A stretch of DNA of 64,000 bases from NCBI GenBank assembly GCA_039720395.1, contig JBBPBK010000108.1:301318-365317 (forward strand), in the 5' to 3' direction. Below, one piece after another: positions 47,564 to 59,400 of the stretch. The notes beneath the pieces were generated by a model. The model saw nothing but the letters and a program-made list of their open reading frames with translations, was not told where the DNA came from and ran no database searches. The stretch's first letter is position 1. Each line of letters starts with the position of its first letter. The translations under genes were made by a program, and so were the position numbers. This DNA comes from Liquidambar formosana (taxonomy: Eukaryota; Streptophyta; Magnoliopsida; Saxifragales; Altingiaceae).

Positions 47564-48390
47564 TGTAACAACCCAAAATTGGGGCCGTTGGTGATATAGT
47601 AGAAAAATCAATTTTTAAAACCAATTTTGGTGGATGTTTACTAAAAATAATTCTTTTGAAACTTTTTTAGAAAATCCGACATGATCTCGTCTATAAATAG
47701 GACATACCAAGTTATCGACTAGTCATAAAACATGGAGAAAACACATTTTTTTTTTTTTATATCATTTTCAGTCCATCCACACAGTATTTCTAAAAGAAAT
47801 AAATTAAAGGCCATCATAGCCACATGGATCTCATCCCTATCTGCATCCACTATTTATTTAATTATTACAAGTCATGAATTTAAATTAATACATGCAAAAA
47901 TAAAATAAATTAATTTACTCAAATTTATTACACATTCTCTAAATGAATGCATGCAAATTGATGAGTTCCGAAACCCCACGCCAAGCTTTATTTTTGAAAA
48001 TAGAACTTGCAAGAAAACTAGGGGGTGTGAGCTATACGCTCAGTAGGAAAACATTTCCCCAAAACGACCCAAGGTTTTAAAACCATAGTTTTATATACTT
48101 TTCAAAGAACCCTGCAAAACCGTTATTATTTTGCAATTTATACGTTGATTTATAACACCAAATTTTACAAGTATAAAAGAATAACTGTGGAAATAAAATA
48201 TAATGATATAATGCTTAAATACCCCACTAACATCTACCTTTTTTTATGAAAAAGGTAAGAAATATATCTCAATTATTTATAAATCAAAATTGAATTATTT
48301 ACGATAACTTCCACGTGGCATAAAAACCCTTTGTGTTACTATAAATCGATAAAAGCCATCTTATATCCAACCGCATTTATTTGAATGCCT
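47564..48390 (-). repeat. LTR fragment related to the nested solo LTR
   Basis: Starts TGTAACAACCC and runs in parallel with 40399 onwards ('ggtggatgttta', 'aataggacataccaagtt', 'atcgactagtcataaaac', 'gagctatacgctcagta'). It is strongly diverged and lacks the other end. Confidence 0.7.
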
Positions 48391-48773
48391 TAGGTGATAT
48401 GGGTAATCAGAGATGGAACCAAGAGAGGGCCTGAGAGGGCCATAGCCACCCCCAACTTTAATAAAATCCTCTCTTATATAATATTACATATTCACTATAC
48501 CTACTCTCACCTTCACGTGGCCACCCCAATACCAATAAAAAATTTCTTTAATCCCAACTGGCCACTCCAATCAACCTCACTTAAAAAGCTTTTATGTAAA
48601 AGCTAAAAGATCTAGAAGTTAGATTATACACAATGGAGAAAAACTGAATACAAGGTAATCACCAAAAGAAAGGCTTTGTCTTTTGGCCTTTCATTTACAA
48701 ACATACTAATTTATACTTTTCAAGTTCTCATTTTATCTTGAATGGTTGAACAAAATGTATCCTTGAAGCCTCT
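48391..48773. other. Unassigned, with a possible MITE-like piece
   Basis: Begins 'gagatggaaccaagagaggg' and has 'ggccatagccacccccaac', a type of sequence repeated in many plant genomes. Class and borders unknown. Confidence 0.3.
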
Positions 48774-49128
48774 TGTCACGACTCGAAAATAGGCTATGAC
48801 ATGTCAATAGAAAGAAGAATAAATAAAATGAAGTTCAAGGATGGTTCATAATAAAAATTATAGCTTTATAAAATATTTTTAGAAAATCCGGCATAGTCCT
48901 GTCTGAAAATAGGACATACCAAGTTCTCGACAGTTTAAACCTATTCAATTTAAAATCAAAATCATTCAACCATCCACAACAGGTAATTAAATTAAGCTAG
49001 CATACTAGTTCCTACAGAGTTCTATTATCAATACAAACAGTATGTAATACAATAAGTCTGTCTAAATAATATACAAGCCATAAAATTGTAAAATGCATCT
49101 ACACAACATCCATAATGCAATGCATATG
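48774..49128 (-). repeat. Second LTR fragment of the same group
   Basis: Starts TGTCACGACTC and contains 'aggacataccaagttctcga', like the fragments at 40399 and 47564. It is cut off by the LTR piece beginning at 49129. Confidence 0.6.
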
Positions 49129-49585
49129 TGTCACATCCCATTTTTGCACCACCTTACTAGGGCTCACCATTTCATGTAGGTTTTCGTTCTGTTTTTGAGT
49201 CTAGTTACTTGCATTAGTTTTCTAGAGTCATAAGGACATTGGACATGAATTTTGGTTTAATTTGGAGTTGATCTTGAGGGATAATAAGGACTTTTGTGAC
49301 TTGAGGGGTATAATCGTCTTTTAGGTCACAAACTTTTCCTTTGACCTTGAAATGATCTCCAAGTTTTCAATTGGAGTTCATATTGATGCATATGAGGTAT
49401 TTCTAGGTTCAATTTGTTGAATCAATGGCTTAGGGTTAAAATGGCTCAATATGGTTTAAGTTGGTGAATTGACCCCTTTCGTGTTAGCTCAAATTAACTC
49501 ACAATTACCAACCAAATCTTTTCAAATTGATTTTAATTAGTCATCATTTTATCCCTAAAAGTGTTTTAGAAAGTTTAATTTTGGT
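49129..49585 (+). repeat. Inverted LTR fragment of a Tat-type element
   Basis: Starts TGTCACATCCCATTTTTGCA and matches the reverse complement of 52000-52455, the start of the 3' LTR of the Tat element, at roughly 90 percent. It is in the opposite orientation and ends where homology stops. It is probably the remnant of a related element into which the Tat element inserted. Confidence 0.75.
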
Positions 49586-49672
49586 TTGGAAAACATTTGG
49601 TTCAATCCTATGTGCATACCTATGCTTTGCAAAGGTAGAGCATAGCGGTTAACCGCTTTTGTCAAACCTAAC

Positions 49673-52455
49673 TGTGAACCCCGGAAATTGGGCCCACAAG
49701 GGATTGAAAGAAAATGGGTTTGAAAAAGAAAAAGGAAAGGAGTCGCCACCTTATTTTTTAAAGGAAACAAGGAAAACCCTAAAAATAGTTTGTTTTAGGA
49801 AAACAATTTGAATGACTCCATAAAAAAGGAAAGGCAAAAACCAATCTTTTGAAAACCAAAGAAATCGGGGATTCGGAGGCTAAGTTATGACATGGGAAGG
49901 TTCTAGGCAAAGCCTATAGGCACCCATGTCACCCTTTCGGTCTCTCAGTTCATTTGGGCTAAATCAAGATCTTTCCATACAAAAATCAGCAAGTATATCA
50001 TCACAAGAATTGCATGCATATCATATATTTCATTCATCCATCCATGCATAATAAGCACATAAAAACAGAAAAAGAAAAAGAAGAAAAGAAAACAAAAATA
50101 AACCTAGGATGCTTGGATCCTAGAACGGACTTGAGCCTCACGAAGAGCGCCTACGTACCATGCAACGAAATACATGGATCAAAGTCCACGTAGTTCGATT
50201 AGAACTAAGGTTAAATCCTAATACAAACCTATGGTAAAAACCCTAGGTTTCCTTATTTAATCAAAAGAGAATTGATAGAAAGTTTGATTTTAGGAAAGAA
50301 ATCCACAAAATGGAAACCTTAATAAAAACCAAAATTTTGTTTATGAAGGAAACCTCTAATTAAACCATAGGATCATATTAAAAATTAACCCTAGATAGGG
50401 AGAAGAGAATGAGTTAAGAAGAAAGGTGAATTGGGGCACCTTCACACCCACTTACCTGAGCGCAATTAGCTCCAAGCATTTAGCCATTTCAGACATAAGC
50501 AGCCCTATTTGCCATAGGACAAATACCACACCTATTTGCACCCTTACAAGTGCTCAAAACCATGCGAAAACACTAACATGCAAATCTGGACAGAATAGTA
50601 TTATGACCTAAAATCATCCACTAAGCATGCCAATAGCAAAAACAGCGAACAATAATAAGTCCTAACATATTCCTAGAACCATATCATGCATAAAAACCCT
50701 AAAACATACTAACATGCATGCAAAACTATCATGTTTACTCCATATGAAAAACATATACAGCAAACACGAAGAAAAACCAAATAAAAAAAGTCTACTTTAT
50801 CATGCTATATGAAAACAAACACAAAACAATGACTCTAAAACCCTAAACTCACAAATATGCTTAAAAACTTACAAGACATACTTTAATCATGCTAAAACCA
50901 AACTAAACAGAAATTAAATCATGCATATTAACTAACTAAAGCAATATAACATGATGAAAATCCTAACTCTAACATGCAATGACACTAATCCTAGCACAAG
51001 GACAAACAGGAGCACAAGAATCATAACTATGCATTAAAAACCTGAAGGACAGCCCTAAAGCATGCTAAACAGTAGATAAAAAATAGATATTCCATGTATA
51101 TTAACTAGCTAGAGTGTTAATACATGATAAAAAAGTTACCTTTAACATGTAATAAGCCTAACCCATATGAAAACCTAGTTTAAGCTTGAATAGAGAAGGA
51201 GAATACCTTAGGAAGGGCCTTCCTTTGTGTTTGTAATTGTTCGTGGCTCCTCAGGTCTTTAGAGTGAATCAAACCAACACGAATCCTCCTCTTTGTCAAA
51301 GTGGTATCACAGCAAAGAGATCAAAACTCACTCAACTTTGAAAAGAAAATAGAAAACAAAAAGAGAACAAGAGAAAAGAAAAGTGATTTTCGTCACTTTG
51401 CAGCAGCAGCAACTTCAATCGCGTTTTTGGGTATGAAAACGTTGGATTTGGACAAAACTTGTGAAATACAAAGTTGTAGAGAATTGAATTATCTTTCTAA
51501 CAAGACTAATTTCATCAAATTCTGACTTCAGATGAAAACGTTATGATTAAAATACGACTTCTGGTTTTCAGAAAATCTGCTGCTGAATTATGACGAATTT
51601 CACTCCCTCCAAACCCTCTTTCCCTCTCCCCCTTGTTTAAAGACATTAAGAGAGTATTTATAGCTGAAATCTGGAGTTTCCCTTTCCTTCCTGGACTAGG
51701 TTTCCTTGGAGAATAATCAAAAGGTATTTTATAATGATAAAAGACTTCTAATCTGAATAGGAAAAGGAAATTGTCTTTTATAAAAATTGGGAGACTGACT
51801 GCTAACACGCATGCACATGTATCGTATGTGCGTACACACACTCATCACATACGTACACGTGTTAGTGTCATGATAAAAATGGCTAATTTAATAAAATAAT
51901 TTTCTTTTCATTTTAACCAAAAATCTCATGCTGTGATTCGCACTAATTCTTCTAGGATAATCCGTAAATAACCACACTAAACTCATCATCAGGCCATATC
52001 AAAATTGAACTTCATGAAACACTTTTGAGGGTAAAATGATGACTAATGAAAGTCAATTTGAAAAGATTTGGTTGGTAATTGTGAGTCAATTAGAGCTAAC
52101 CCAAGGAAGGGTCAATTAACCAACTTGAACTACATCGAGCCATTTTAATCCCGAGCCATTGACTTACCAAATTGAACCTAGAAATACCTCATATGCATCC
52201 ATATGAACTCCAATTGACAATTTGGAGATCATTCCAAGGTCAAATGAAAAGTTTGGGACTTAAAAGACGATTATGCCCCTCAAGTCACAAAAGCTCTTAT
52301 TATCCCTCAAGATCAACTCCAATTTGAACCAAAATTCATATCCATTGTCCTTGTGACTCTAGAAAACTAATGCAAGTGACTAGACTCAAAAACAAAACAA
52401 AAACATGCATGAAATGATGAGCCCTAATAAGGTGGTGCAAAAATGGGGTGTGACA
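49673..52455 (-). repeat. 3' LTR of the Tat-type element
   Basis: On the - strand it begins TGTCACACCCCATTTTTGCA directly after the polypurine tract. I place its end at 49673 (TGTGAACCCC on the + strand, i.e. ...GGGGTTCACA), from the TG...CA rule only, so this border is less certain. TATAAATA at 51655-51662 would drive transcription. The interior contains many 'acaugc'-like AT-rich stretches but no supported ORF. Confidence 0.65.
51655..51662 (-). promoter_or_regulatory. TATA box in the Tat 3' LTR
   Basis: TATAAATA on the - strand ('cagctataaatactct'), about 800 bp into the LTR. Confidence 0.6.
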
Positions 52456-52468
52456 GAAGCCCCTCATT
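52456..52468 (-). promoter_or_regulatory. Polypurine tract of the Tat-type element
   Basis: AATGAGGGGCTTC on the - strand lies directly before the LTR start TGTCACACC. Confidence 0.65.
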
Positions 52469-52596
52469 GGCGAACAAGTTACACTTGTGAACCAATGATA
52501 AAGAAACAACCCATTTTTGGCCAAAAAGCCCGGAGAAATCACACACTGATACCAAAAATGATGGGAGGTTGAAAACCTGAGACTGAAATAAGGAAG

Positions 52597-54365
52597 TGTA
52601 CTCAAGTCATGAGTATACTTAAACCACTGAGGGTTGAGAATTGATAAGAGAAGCATATTCAAGCCACTACGAATGAACATACTTTTGAAATGGAAAGATA
52701 TATTCTAGTCACGAATATATTTGACCAAGTGATGAGAATGAAATCTGAGAAGTACGTTCAAGTGATGAACATACCTTTGAAATGGAGAAATATATCCAGG
52801 CGATGGATATACTTAACCAAGTAAGTGACAAAATATCTGAGAAGTATACTCAAGTGATGAGTATACCATTGAAATGGAGAAATATATTCAGGTCACGAAT
52901 ATATTTAACCAAGTAATCTGAGAATGAAATCTGAGAAGTATACTCAAGTGGTGAGGATACTTAATGATTGAGAAGGACTGAGAAGTACGTTCAAGTGATG
53001 AACATACTTTTGAAAAATGAGAAATATATTCAGGTCACGAATATATTTAACTAAGTAAGATAGAGAATGAACTGAGAAGTATACTCAAGTGATGAGTATA
53101 CCATTGAAATGGAGAAATATATTCAAGTGATGAATATATTTAACCAAGTAATAATCTGAGAAGTATGTTCAAGTGATGAACATACCATTGAAATGGAGAA
53201 ATATACCCAAGCGATGGATATACTTAACCAAGTAGGATAAGAATAATCTGAGAGGTGTATTCAAGTGATGAGTGTACTTTTGAAATGGAGAAATATATTC
53301 AGGTCACGAACATATTTACCCAAGTGATGAAAAAGATGCTGAGAAATATACTCAAGTGATGAGTATACTTAATGATTGAAAAAGACTGAGAAGTACGTTC
53401 AAGTGATGAACATACTTTTGAAATGGAGAAATGTATCCAAGTGATGGATATATTTAACCAAGTAAGCTGAGAAGTACACTCAAGTGATGAGCATACCATT
53501 GAAATGGAGAAATATATCCAAACGACGGATATATTTAACCAAGTAAGATAAGAATAATCTGAGAAGTGTACTCAAGTGATGAGTACACCATTGAAATGGA
53601 GAAATATATTCTAGTCACGAATATACTTAACCAAGTAAGTGACAAGTATGTTTAAGTGATAAACATACCATTGAAATAGAGAAATATATCCAAGTGATGG
53701 ATATACTTAACCAAGTAAGTGACAAGTATGTTTAAGTGATAAACATACCATTGAAATAGAGAAATATATCCAAGCGATGGATATACTTAAGCAAGTAAGA
53801 TAGAGAATAATCTGAGAAGTGTACTCAAGTGATGAGTACACCATTGAAATGGAGAAATATATTCTAGTCATGAATATATTTAACCAAGTAAGTGACAAAT
53901 AATCTGAGAAGTATGTTCAAGTGATGAACATACCATTGAAATGGAGAAATATACCCAAGCGATGGATATACTTAACCAAGTAAGTGGCAAAATATCTGAG
54001 AAGTATACTCAAGTGATGAGTATACCATTGAAATGGAAAAATATACCCAAGTGATGGATATACTTAACCAAGTAAGTGACAAATGATCTGAGAAGTATAC
54101 TCGAGTGATGAGTATACCATTGAAATGGAGAAATATACCCAAGCGATGAATATATTTTACCAAGTAAGTGATAATGAGGATCTGAAACTAGGAAGCATAT
54201 TCAATGGGTGAACATGCTTTTGAAATGGAAGAATATATTCAAGTGATGAATATATTCAACCAAGTATGATAGAGAATGAGAATTTGAAACTGAGAAGCAT
54301 ATTCAAAGGGTGAATACACTTTTGAAATGGAAGAACACATTCAAGCGATGAATATATTCAACCAA
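52597..54365. repeat. Array of about 39 tandem hairpins in the Tat 3' region
   Basis: Each unit of about 40-50 bp holds an inverted repeat: a stem of 7-9 bp, a loop usually 'aagtgat', 'aagcgat' or 'aggtcac', and the other stem arm. Two spacer types alternate: 'cattgaaatggaga' and 'ttaaccaagtaag'. Stem sequences differ between units but stay paired: GTATACTC/GAGTATAC, GTATGTTC/GAACATAC, GTATGTTT/AAACATAC, GTGTACTC/GAGTACAC, ATATATCC/GGATATAT, AATATATTC/GAATATATT. Tandem repeats in the 3' region of Tat elements are known to seed satellites. The short ORFs across it are chance. Confidence 0.88.
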
Positions 54366-54680
54366 GTAGGATGAAAAATCAAGATTTGAAATGAGGATAT
54401 ATGATCAATTTATCAAGATTGAACAGGCATGGTGCAAGAGGAGAGTGGCTTAACACATTGTCACTTGAGTTGGCATGACACAGGGGAAATATATTCAACC
54501 CTTTTGAACATAAAATCAATTCAAGGAATTGATTTCAAGATGGAATTTGATTGATTTTAAGCTCAAAAAGTGTTGAATATCTCATTTGGAAGGAGGTTTG
54601 ATCACGCGTCAAGGCGAGACAAAGCGAGGGAGAAAGCCAAAACAAGGTGGCTTGGGTGACCACCAGGCCTCAGGAGGCTA
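54366..54680. other. Spacer upstream of the antisense ORF
   Basis: Non-coding sequence between the hairpin array and the promoter of the antisense ORF. The last part is clearly more GC-rich than the surroundings. Confidence 0.5.
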
Positions 54681-54684
54681 GCCG

Positions 54685-54803
54685 CCCAGGCCTGGGTGGT
54701 TACCCGAGCCCGAAGCGGAAATCCCACTTTGAATAGGAAACTTCCTATTCTGATGGGTTTTTTTCTATTAGAACTTGGATTTGTGACCTTTTCCCTATAA
54801 AAA
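54685..54803 (+). promoter_or_regulatory. Promoter of the antisense ORF
   Basis: TATAAAAA at 54796-54803, preceded by CCC, lies 48 bp before the ATG at 54852. About 100 bp further up, in a GC-rich patch, is the perfect palindrome CCCAGGCCTGGG (54685-54696). The ORF thus seems to have its own promoter, pointing opposite to that of the element. Confidence 0.6.
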
Positions 54804-54851
54804 CACATCCAAGAGGTTCCTAAACCTACTTGTATTCATTCATTAGAAATT

Positions 54852-56129
54852 ATGGAGGCTCTAGACAAATTTTTAGGAGGGTTTTTGAGAGTTATAAGTG
54901 CTGAAGCAAAATCTGAGTTCAAGTGCTTTGGCTTGGATCCATTGCTCTCCTTGAGGCATGTGAGGCTTGAAACGAACCTCTTGACTGCTGCTACATATTT
55001 TTGGGATCCTCAAGTTCATGTGTTCTGCTTCAACTATGAAGAACTGTGCCCAACCATGGAGGAATTCTGTGTATTGTATGGAGTTTCAACGGTAGGTCCT
55101 TTCATTCTCCCTACTCCTCGCCCAAGCTTTCTTACTTCTTTCTCCAATCTACTTGGGATTCACTCACAATATGCCTCTACGTTTGTAAAGGACCATATGG
55201 TAGACTTGATGAAATTGGCAACCTCTTTTTTAGCTTGTGATAGTAAAGGTATTCTGAATTTTACCTTTCCTATTAAGCATGCTCTTGCCTTTTGCCTCAT
55301 TGGTCGTTTTCTTATTTCCACTGGTACTCCACATGTTCCCATTCAAATCTGTGACTTGATTCCTCTCCTTGCCAAGGGCCATAACTTGATTCCCATGGTG
55401 CTAGCTGAAACCCTGAATGGTTTGGATAAAACTCATGAGGACCCAAAGGTTCCTTTAGGAGGTAGCCCCATTCTACTGCAGATGTGGTTGCTTGAAAGAC
55501 TGAATTTCTTGTCACCAGTTGCCATTACACCATACAAGCCCCAACATTACTGCCTTCGCCGCATTGAACTACCTGGGCAATTTTCATTGAGAGATTGGCT
55601 AGGTTACTTCCAAACCCTTTCTTGGAGGAGTGTCAAGTGGTTTGTATTCATATGGGGCTGCAGTGACCAGGTGCTTCTGTGGACTTCTGGATGCGCCATG
55701 GTGAGACTCATAGGACTGAGGTCTACTTGGCCTTCAAGGGTTCTGCTTCAGATGGGCGCCATGCAAACCATACCCACTTCCTTGAAAGGTGACTATCCTG
55801 TGGTGCCCGCGGGTCTTTCTGTAGTGACTTGGGCGAAGGACCGATGGCCTAGAAAGCTGACACTGACTCAAGTGACGAATACTGATGGTCCGTATATGAT
55901 GAGCCCCGAGTATAAGGAATGGTTGAAAAGCAATTTAGGTGAGAGAGAGACTACTCGAAGAGAAAGGATTTTTGGACTTATCAAGAACAATGAACTTGGA
56001 TCTTGCAGAGAAGATATTATGGAAGCAGTGACAGCAGCTTATGAACATGACTTGAGGAAGAAAAGAAGACATGAAAGAGAGAAGAAGAGAGCTGAGGAGG
56101 GAGCTGCAAAGAAGCCCAAGAAAAACTGA
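54852..56129 (+). CDS. Antisense ORF (aORF) protein of Tat retrotransposon, DUF7745/plant-mobile-domain type
   Basis: An intact 425-aa protein on the strand opposite to gag-pol, after the end of pol, where Tat elements carry an antisense ORF. The body resembles plant mobile-domain proteins: VRLETNLLTAATYFWDPQVH, FNYEELCPTMEEFCVLYGV (the typical 'T.EE....G' block), IKHALAFCLIGRFLI and WLLERLNFLSP. The C terminus (about residues 360-425) is highly charged with basic clusters (RKKRRHEREKKR, KKPKKN), suggesting a coiled coil and nuclear localisation. It has no signal peptide. Start: ATG 48 bp after a TATA box. AATAAA-type signals follow at about 56217 and 56233. Its role in the element's life cycle is not known to me. 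Confidence 0.82.
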   Translation: MEALDKFLGGFLRVISAEAKSEFKCFGLDPLLSLRHVRLETNLLTAATYFWDPQVHVFCFNYEELCPTMEEFCVLYGVSTVGPFILPTPRPSFLTSFSNLLGIHSQYASTFVKDHMVDLMKLATSFLACDSKGILNFTFPIKHALAFCLIGRFLISTGTPHVPIQICDLIPLLAKGHNLIPMVLAETLNGLDKTHEDPKVPLGGSPILLQMWLLERLNFLSPVAITPYKPQHYCLRRIELPGQFSLRDWLGYFQTLSWRSVKWFVFIWGCSDQVLLWTSGCAMVRLIGLRSTWPSRVLLQMGAMQTIPTSLKGDYPVVPAGLSVVTWAKDRWPRKLTLTQVTNTDGPYMMSPEYKEWLKSNLGERETTRRERIFGLIKNNELGSCREDIMEAVTAAYEHDLRKKRRHEREKKRAEEGAAKKPKKN

Positions 56130-56438
56130 AGACTCAATAGAATAGGATATTTATGGCATATTTATAGTTCTTTTACTTAATACCAATGAATTGCTATGTC
56201 AATCAATTTTAGTTTTGAATAAATTGCCAATAATAAATCAAATTTGGGATTTTCTTGTTTGATTTAGACCGCACCCAAGGTAACTTTATGGGTTGCCTAC
56301 GTATCTCCATGGTTTTTTTTCTTCTTTTTTTTTGTTTTTTTTTTTTTTTTGTTTTTGAATGGAGAATCAGGTCTTACGTAGTTCTTATGCCTTAACTTTT
56401 GCCTAGGCCGCCCTTACGGGTTTTCAACCTAGCAGGCT
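56130..56438. other. Convergent 3' region between antisense ORF and pol
   Basis: Holds poly(A) signals for the + strand ORF (gaataaattgcc, aataataaatc) and a T-rich tract near 56310-56350. 'gggttgcctacgtatc' near 56282 is a sequence I associate with Tat-type elements. Transcripts from both strands would end or overlap here. Confidence 0.6.
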
Positions 56439-59400
56439 TCAATCATGATATTTCTTCAATTGATCCAAATTAGTTGGACGAGCGAACTCAATTCCATCTA
56501 AATCCATGAGGCGAACAGCCCCTGCTGGCAATATCTCTTTGATAATGTATGGCCCACCCCAACTTGGCTTGAATTTTCCCCGCGGATCGAACACTGGAGC
56601 TCTGATTTCTTTCAGCACTACATCCCCTTTCTTTAGACCTCGATCTTTGACATGCTTGTTGAATGCTCTGGCAACTCTCCGTTGATACCCCTGAACATGA
56701 TACAGCGCCCTTAACCGCCTTTCATCGAGTAAAGCTAACTCTTCATAACGGCTCTTAACCCAATCCACTTCTGTTATCTGGCTCTCCACGACAACTCTTA
56801 GTGAAGGAACCTCTAATTCAACTGGCAACACGGCCTCCATTCCATAAACTAGAGAATAAGGGGTAGCCCCTGTTGACGACCTTATTGATGTTCTGTAACC
56901 CCATAGAGCCAATGGCAACTTCTCATGCCAGTCTGTGTGTGAGTCCGCAGTCTTCTGTAGTATCTTCTTGATGTTCTTGTTAGCTGCTTCCACCGCTCCA
57001 TTAGTCTGAGGACGGTATGGTGATGACAGATGGTGAACTATGCTGTACTTTTGCAAGAGCTCATGGGTTTCTTTCTGAAAGTGCTGGCCATTGTCTGAGA
57101 TAACTTCATGCGGTACCCCATATCGATAGATGATGCTGTGCTGTATGAACTGTGCTACCTTCTTGGAATTCAAGGTCTTGAAGGACGCTGCTTCCACCCA
57201 CTTAGTGAAGTAGTCGATGGCGACCAGGATGTATTCATGCCCATTTGATGCCTTTGGCTTGATCTGTCCGATGATATCTATCCCCCATACCGCGAATGGC
57301 CAAGGTGATGACATACTCGTTAAAGGCATAGAAGGCAAATGTTGTCCACTGGCGAACAGTTGGCATTTGTGGCACTTCTTGACATGTGCGTGGCAGTCTC
57401 TTTCCATGGTGGACCAATAATAGCCTAGCCTCATGATTTTCTTAGCCAACATATAGCCGTTCATGTGCGGAGCCCCTGTTCCTTCATGGATTTCTTTAAT
57501 CAGATGCTCGGCTTCCTCCTCGGTGACACACAGCAGGTGGATCCCGTCGTATGACCTTCGATATAGCTTTCCTCCACAAAGTACATAGTGACTTGCGAAT
57601 CCCCTTAGGGTTTTTCTATCAATGCGAGATGCTCCTTCTGGGTACTCCCTTTCTTCAATGAACTTCATTATGTCATGGAACCACGGGTGGCCATCATTTA
57701 CCTCTCCTCCTCGGATTGCACAACAGTACACAGGCTTGTCTCGGCATTCTATCACCAACGGCTTCACATTTCCCCCTTCAGGTATCTCCACCATGGATGC
57801 TAGGGTCGCCAAGGCATCGGCGAACTGGTTCTTGTTTCTTGAAAGGTAGTTGAACTCTATCTCTGAGAACTCCTTGGTTAGAGCTTCCAGATAGGCATGG
57901 TAAGGCAACAATTTCTCATCTCGAGTTTTCCATTCCCCTTTTATCTGGCAAATGATTAGTGCTGAGTCCCCGAACACTTCCAATTCTTTGATCCCCAATT
58001 CAAGTGCCGCTTCCAGTGCTAGGATACAGGCCTCATACTCAGCAGTGTTGTTGGTAGCTTCGAACCCCAACTTGACCGCTAACGGTGTAAATGCCTCTTC
58101 GGGTGAGACCAGCAGGACTCCTATCCCATAACCTTTCTTATTGGCTGCCCCATCGAAGTATACTCTCCAAGTTTTTCTACCAATCTCTAGCACGTCCTCA
58201 TCTGGGAATTGATCGTTGAACGGAGCGGATGATGACACCGGACAGCTGGCTAGGTAGTCTGCGATGACGCTTCCCTTGATAGACTTCTGATTCACGTACT
58301 TGATGTCGAACTCATTGAGGAGAATTGACCATCGAGCAGTTCTGAATGACAATACTGGCCTTTCTACCAGGTACTTCAACGGGTCCATGCGACTTATCAA
58401 GAACACTTCGAAGGACATCATGTAGTGCCGGAGTTTCTGCGTCGCCCATACTAGTGCCACCCAAGCCTTTTCAATTGCATTGTACTTCACTTCATAGTCT
58501 GTCATTTTCTTGCTTAAGTAATAAATGGCATTTTCCTTTGTAGACCCTTCAAGATATTGAGCTAACATAGCTCCCGTCGCGGTTTCGGTGACCGTTAAGT
58601 ATAACAAAAGCGGCGCACCTTGCCGTGGGGGAACTAAGATTGGAAGATTGCTCAAGTATCTCTTAATGGTCTCAAAGGCCTCTTGGCATTCTTCGTTCCA
58701 TACTTTTGGCACACCTTTCTTAAGCAATTTGAAGATTGGTTCGCAAACCATGGTTAAGTTGGCAATGAATCGGCTTATGTATTGAACTCTTCCCAGAAAA
58801 CCCTGGATCTGCTTCTCAGTGCTAGGCGGCTCCATCTCCACAATAGCTTTTATCTTCCCTGGGTCCACTTCGATACCTCTCTGAGTAATCATAAACCCCA
58901 ATAACTTGCCTGCAGTGACACCAAAAGCGCACTTCTGTGGGTTGAGACGGAGATTGTACTTTTTTGCTCGCTCTAGGAATTTCTCTAGTGCCTTGAAATG
59001 CCCTTCTCTATCCACGGACTTTACGATCATATCATCGACATAAACCTCGACTTCCTTATGGATCATATCATGCAATAGGGTCGTAGCTGCTCTTTGGTAA
59101 GTAGCCCCAGCGTTTCTTAAGCCAAAAGGCATTACCTTGTAACAGTACGTTCCCCATTGCGTGATAAAGGCTGTTTTCTCCATGTCTTGAGGCGCCATCT
59201 TTATCTGGTTATACCCGGAGAATCCGTCCATGAAGGAGAGGAGTGCATGTCCCACTGTACTATCCACCAACACGTCGATATGGGGTAAAGGAAAGTCATC
59301 CTTAGGGCTCGCGGTGTTGAGATCTCGGAAGTCGACACACATCCTCACTTTCCCATCTTTTTTAGGCACAGGCACTATATTCAACAACCACTCGGGGTAC

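Noticed and set aside
52600..54200. Short - strand ORFs in the hairpin array (repeats of LTWLNISITWIHFSIS type)
   Set aside because: They follow the repeat unit and change with it; there is no independent protein signal.
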